From: Whalleya microplaca
Taxonomy: Eukaryota; Ascomycota; Sordariomycetes; Xylariales; Xylariaceae
DNA length: 64,000 nucleotides
Assembly (NCBI GenBank): GCA_022497155.1
Contig: MU385717.1
Location: 744,001-808,000 of the forward strand
Direction of reading: 5' to 3'
Shown: one piece after another, positions 59,698 to 64,000 of the stretch
Position numbering within the stretch: the stretch's first letter is position 1
Layout of the letters: each line of letters begins with the position of its first letter
Made by a program: the position numbers and the translations under genes
The notes under the pieces: generated by a model
Databases searched by the model: none
What the model saw: the letters and a program-made list of their open reading frames with translations, nothing else
What the model was told of the DNA's origin: nothing

Positions 59698-60624
59698 CTA
59701 CTGAGCCAGAGAGATTGTGTGACTTTGCGATTGTATCTGTTCCCGAGATTGACCAAGATTCATCCTCTCGTGGTTGTCAGAGCCATGGCTTCGCATGCAG
59801 GCCTGACAGAAGATGACAAGATTAACGATAGATAGGATCCAAAGCAAGGCACCCAGAGTTGCACAAGCTGCCATTACGCCACCAAAAGTTCTCGCAATGC
59901 CATAGGAGGTATCAAACGAGAGATCATAGGATGCCCATGAGGCACTCCACTGCAGAATATAGAGTCAGTGCTTTCCTCTTCTAGATAGTTCGGCCAGCTA
60001 TTAGAAATTTTTACTTCTAGGACCTGATTTGAATCTAGATGAAATTTGCCCTTTGAAGGAACTTTGTGTATGCGGAATTAAGGGAGTTACACACTCGTGT
60101 AAGGACCTGCAATTTTTTCGCTGAGTTGCTTCCCATCACAGGCGGCAGGATATTTGCAGTACCCACTAAGGGCGATCTATTGAACTGGGGACAGCTTGAT
60201 AACTGTGTGCTCCTGAAATGGGACAGAAATGATAACACATGACTCTAAATGTTACTCACAGCCCAGCCCACCAGCCAGAAGATAACACTTAATATGTAGG
60301 CGAGGAGAATAGCTACGCGATAGTACCATCGACGTGCCTTGAGCTCGAGCGCAATAACTGCGCCGTGGGTGATCCAAGTTTCAATTACCTATGAGGTAGT
60401 GTGAGCTTGAGGGTTTCTTGATGTATAAACCATTGTCTTACAACAAATATCAAGAAGCCGGGAGCTCCAGCTGAATAGTAATACGTGGAATTTTTGTCAA
60501 GAGAAACGGCATAGGCTGCCAAAGCCAAAACGCTGATGGGAAGGCAAAATATGCCGGCTTTGATATAGGGCACATATCTTGGAAAGGGAGGGACTCCACG
60601 GCCGGTCAGTGCTGATATTGCCAT
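59698..60624 (-). CDS. Four-TM MARVEL-like integral membrane protein
   Basis: Exons on the minus strand, 60442-60624, 60260-60388 and 59698-59949, all in phase 0, give 187 residues. Four hydrophobic segments: AGIFCLPISVLALAAYAV, GFLIFVVIETWITHGAVIAL, VAILLAYILSVIFWLVGWAW and ACATLGALLWILSIVNLVIF. This layout and size match fungal MARVEL-domain proteins of the plasma or vesicle membrane; exact role unknown. The tail (SHGSDNHERMNLGQ) is hydrophilic and cytosolic. The second intron is long (310 nt, 59950-60259), with GTGAGT, CTGAC and GCAG; it contains a 96-nt in-frame, stop-free segment bounded by CAG and GT that could be an alternative exon. Start ATG 60624 is the first in frame. Confidence 0.72.
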
Positions 60625-61814
60625 TACGTCAGACGGGACGCTTGGTAATACAGAGACAAATACTGAATTGAGGAGAGCAAGGGATGGTGTAGCATCGGCA
60701 ATGATAGATGAATCATGCCAAATGAAAGTGTGTATGAACAGTGTCGGTTAGCCTAGCTATGGCTTGCTGAGACAATTTCAGGAATGTGGCGAATTCATCA
60801 TCAAAGACAGTCACTTATTACCGCATTCGGAATTTGACCATAGTTACAGAAATAAGAAACCAAGCTTAATGTCATTGTTCATCCTTACTGTAAAGAAATA
60901 AAGAACGATTCTCGGGAGTGAAACCCTGCGAGAATTAATTAGGGTGAAATTTAAAGTATATAATAATATTTTCTTATAACGATAGGATATGACTGAACGA
61001 TAAGCCTTTACTGGCGTAATAAGTAGGAGCCCTGGTATCGGTGTTAATGAGAAAGTGGTTGAGTATGCGATTATATGCCTATCTGTTGTTATGTCTAGTC
61101 GACTTCTCGAACGATGTTGCCCTGGAGCGTATACAATAAGTCTTCTTTGCACCAGATACAAATGATGCGGCCCCATGCATTGGCATATTTGATAATAGTA
61201 TCATGTGGCAACGGGAATGTTCGAACTATCCAATTAGTCACGTCTTGGTTGGGGGCCCTCTAGATTCGAAGGGCTGACTATGAATTGTAGCTAATGCCTT
61301 CATTGGTGCTGGAAAACACTGGATGTTAACGATAGAGGGATATACATACAACTGGACGGGCAGAGCAAATAATTGAAACCAAAATTATAGTCTATGGCTT
61401 GTAAGTTGGTTGATTCCTACCTACTTTTGGGACGATCCCGGAACTCGTTTCTTCACTCGAACATTGTGCGTAACTGCGACATAGAAAGTTCAATAACGAA
61501 TCATAGCCAAGGGAGGGAATCCCTGGTTCGATTACAGTATCGCCGAAGACAATAAATGTATCGATAGTGGCCCGTGTGCTTGCGGAGCTTTCTTAAGGTA
61601 CATGTACCGGTATGGAACTTTGGGGCGTCGCTTCCTGTGTCACGGAATGTGCTTAGCTGCTTTGAACATGGTTCAGCCAAATTCTCATCAACTATACAAC
61701 CTCCACAATCTATCTAATTACCAAGGCGCATTAAGAGCTCAGGCGATGCTGACATGTTGAGTGGGTGATACCTCTCGTTCAAACTTGTCTCTGAACATCT
61801 TCCCTAGCAGTGGA
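60625..61814. other. Divergent intergenic region
   Basis: This is AT-rich DNA between the membrane protein gene (-) and the DUF7102-like gene (+). No gene is supported; the open stretch at 60844-61176 (-) has no recognisable domain. Confidence 0.45.
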
Positions 61815-64000
61815 ATGGCACAGCAGGACGCCAGGCAAAACATGGACAGTTTGACATCGGATGAGTACGCCCCCTCACAGCCTGATGAATACGCACGCGA
61901 AAATGGATTGTCAATTGACTGTCAAGTTGGCGTTTTATCCTTGTTATACCATTTCCAGAAGTCCAATCCTGGGCTGGATGGGTTGATAGACGACTCTTCT
62001 CTACCTCAACTCCATCTTCCTCTTCTTGTTTCTCGACATGAACAAATGGATGTGCCCAAAGGCTCAGCTGAGTTGCTAGAAAAAGTCGTTCCATTTACCA
62101 CTAGAGACGACCCAGTATTCAAATCAGTTCCTCAACTTACCCCGTTCAAACTTGCCAAGTTGAAGCTCGAGTCGCCGTTGCTTGAAAGCGACCCCGAATA
62201 TGATTGTCGAAAACTCGCTCGAACTGTTCAGTCTCGTAGAGACGCCCGCATAGATGCACATGTAAAGGGTATTCCACCTGAGCCTCTCAATAGGTCCAAC
62301 GACGAGAGCCTTGACTTTCCAGAATCGGCCCATCAGTACAGACAAGAGATAGCTACTGCAATCCGAGTTGAGAAGATCGATATCCCAAAAGACACACTAC
62401 GCTATTTAGCTTGCGCACTTCGAGATTACTGGACACAACACGAGCAACGTAGCTTATCGGAAGAAGTGTCCTGCTGGAAGGCAAGTTCGAACTTATGTCG
62501 AGGTTATACTTTATGTATTGACCTATATCATTTAGTCTCTTCGGGAATCAATCCTCACCCCGCCATTGAGCCCCATTGTCATTGACGATGATCAATTCGT
62601 GCCTGATGAACAAGTCTGCCAAGTTCCAATGCTGTCTGATCCTAGTTCATTGCTTGAAGCTGACCTCAACGCGGCTGAAGCGGAAGTATTGGGTCAAGAT
62701 AGCCCTCGGATGAATTCGTCACCCCAGCATACTGATATTCTGTCAGTGTCACCTTTGGCAGAGGCGCCACTGCTCAGCCCTAAATTACCTAGAATTGGTT
62801 CATTAAAAGTTGAAGCACCCTTGACACCGCTTGATTCCCTATCTCCCTCCGGTATGGCGATAGATTTTCTAGAGATTTCCAGTGGTGTGGACATGGACCA
62901 AGTCTTGACGAAGGAGTTGGATTTATCAAGCGCTGAACTGAACAAAGATGATAGTAGGATCTCAAGCGACGAACTGTTTAGTATGCTGGAGGAAACCGCC
63001 ACCTCTGTAATGAGAGATATCCAGCAGGAAAGCCTACAAGCTGCAGACGCCCTTGCTCGTAGGGACATTCCCATCATGGATTTCATGATCCCAGAGCCTG
63101 ATTGGCTGCATGCACCACTGGATGCTGCTTCTCAGTTTTCGTGGATATGGAAAACGTATAATATTTTCACCTTTTCCCCGTGGCCTAAGAACTCCGAAGC
63201 AGAGAGACAGCAGCTCTGCTGGTGCCCAATTCCATCCAGCGCGGCTAAGATATCCGTGCAGGAGCTAATTGAAGATAACAAGAACCTCAAAGTTTTTATC
63301 GAGTCCACAGATTCTGCTAATGTACCGACAAGCGCTGATTATGTCTGGAAACAGCCAGGCCTGGATATTCTTCGAGAGAAAGAAGTTGAGGAAAACCAAT
63401 TGGAGCCAGCGTCTATTCAACGCGATGATAAAAGTTTGGCATCTCTGCTCCGGAAACGGCGGCTTGCATATAATGATACAGACTTAGATCCGGACCGGCT
63501 ACCATCGAATTCCTTGTCGCCGATTGATCTGATACAACCCCCTGAGAGCACATCAGCAGTGCCACATCAGGTCACACACAAGAAGCCAAACCAGTTCCCT
63601 AGTTTACTTGTTGGTTGTAGTGAGGCTTCTGCAACATCCACTCTCCTGTCTAATTACATCGAGTTTCGTACCACTAAGCGGCAAAAGAGCACAAGAAGCT
63701 CTTTCTTTCCTGTTCCCACTGACCGCCCGGTCCAAGCCGAAGCGGAGCCAGTACCAGATGAGACCGAGGACTCTACCCAGTCAAAAACCTTAGTAACTCC
63801 AGAATGTCAGCACGGAAAGAGTCCAGCAAGCTTCGCTCCGTTTCCGCCATTAAATCCATCCTCTGCCCGTACAAAGATAATCAAGGCGCTGGCATTGCCC
63901 CGGGGCATTTTCTCACGCCTCGAGAAGCTTTACGCTAACGCCGAGATTATCGAGCGCGACTTCGATCGCTGGAATAATTTGATTTGGGACCGAAACTCGG
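61815..64000 (+). CDS. DUF7102-like large fungal protein, cut at the window edge
   Basis: Partial gene. Exon 1 is 61815-62480 and exon 2 runs from 62536 beyond 64000; about 710 residues are visible. The start is uncertain: the frame is open further upstream to 61761, and ATGs at 61815 and 61842 fit. The first intron is of the GC-AG type (AAG then GCAAGT, TTGAC branch, TTTAG). After it the protein reads SLRESILTPPLSPIV. The C-terminal visible part (SLLVGCSEASATSTLLSNYI, ALALPRGIFSRLEKLY, IIERDFDRWNNLIWDRNS) matches what I recall of a Pezizomycotina family, DUF7102, that I suspect has an XPF/SHOC1-like end. That link is inference. The N-terminal half is acidic and probably disordered. No break seen. 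Confidence 0.75.
62481..62535 (+). other. GC-AG intron in the DUF7102-like gene
   Basis: A 55-nt intron with the donor AAG|GCAAGT, the consensus of the minor GC-AG class, a TTGAC branch near 62519 and acceptor TTTAG. Removal joins codons in phase 0 (SCWK to SLRESILTPP); no GT donor nearby restores the frame as well. Confidence 0.8.

Noticed and set aside
1..64000. CRISPR arrays, rRNA or tRNA genes
   Set aside because: No regularly spaced repeats with unique spacers, and no cloverleaf or rRNA-like stretch found by eye; CRISPR is not expected in a eukaryote.

Overview
The window reads as chromosomal DNA of a filamentous ascomycete (Pezizomycotina, most likely Sordariomycetes). Short GT-AG introns of about 46-60 nt with CTAAC/CTGAC-type branch sites, the split FAS1/FAS2 fatty acid synthase genes, a Cue2-like SMR protein, a DUF7102-like protein and a family of secreted carboxylesterases all point that way. 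I could not run a search, so the lineage is inference. A [D1,2] spliceosomal twin intron in the helicase gene would fit Xylariales, where such introns have been described, but it does not prove it.

Layout. 1-3.8 kb has no gene I can support. 3.8-7.2 kb (+) is a HELQ/POLQ-type DNA-repair helicase in nine exons. 8.5-10.4 kb (+) is a secreted carboxylesterase, convergent with a proline iminopeptidase (-, 10.5-12.1 kb). 12.8-14.4 kb (+) is an unnamed conserved protein, convergent with a Tvp38/VTT membrane protein (-, 15.0-16.3 kb). 17.3-19.6 kb (-) is a CUE/CCCH/SMR protein resembling the no-go-decay endonuclease Cue2. 21.0-22.9 kb (-) is an F-box/JmjC protein, divergent from eIF4A (+, 23.6-25.0 kb). 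26.5-27.4 kb (+) is an isolated SGNH hydrolase. 29.7-45.0 kb is the divergent FAS1 (-) / FAS2 (+) pair, which encodes the whole cytosolic type I fatty acid synthase around a 3.2 kb shared intergenic region.

From 45 to 61.7 kb the window turns gene-poor. It holds a cyanovirin-N-homology (CVNH) protein with a C-terminal membrane segment (46.2-46.8 kb), a bZIP factor with a long AUG-free leader (51.0-52.6 kb), and a stretch at 54.5-58.3 kb containing broken gene fragments (RRM-like, BCS1-like AAA ATPase, Msn2/Seb1-type C2H2 finger) mixed with minisatellites. A four-TM MARVEL-like protein follows (-, 59.7-60.6 kb). The right edge cuts a large DUF7102-like gene (+, from about 61.8 kb).

How the genes relate. 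Only FAS1 and FAS2 form an obvious functional unit (beta and alpha chains of one alpha6-beta6 enzyme). The rest is a typical mix of housekeeping genes with accessory genes; I see no secondary-metabolite cluster and no intact transposon. The strongest unusual signal is the nested intron at 5468-5659. The reading frame of the helicase cannot be restored across this stretch by any single GT-AG intron I tried, but it is restored exactly if one intron is removed first and thereby creates the donor of a second.
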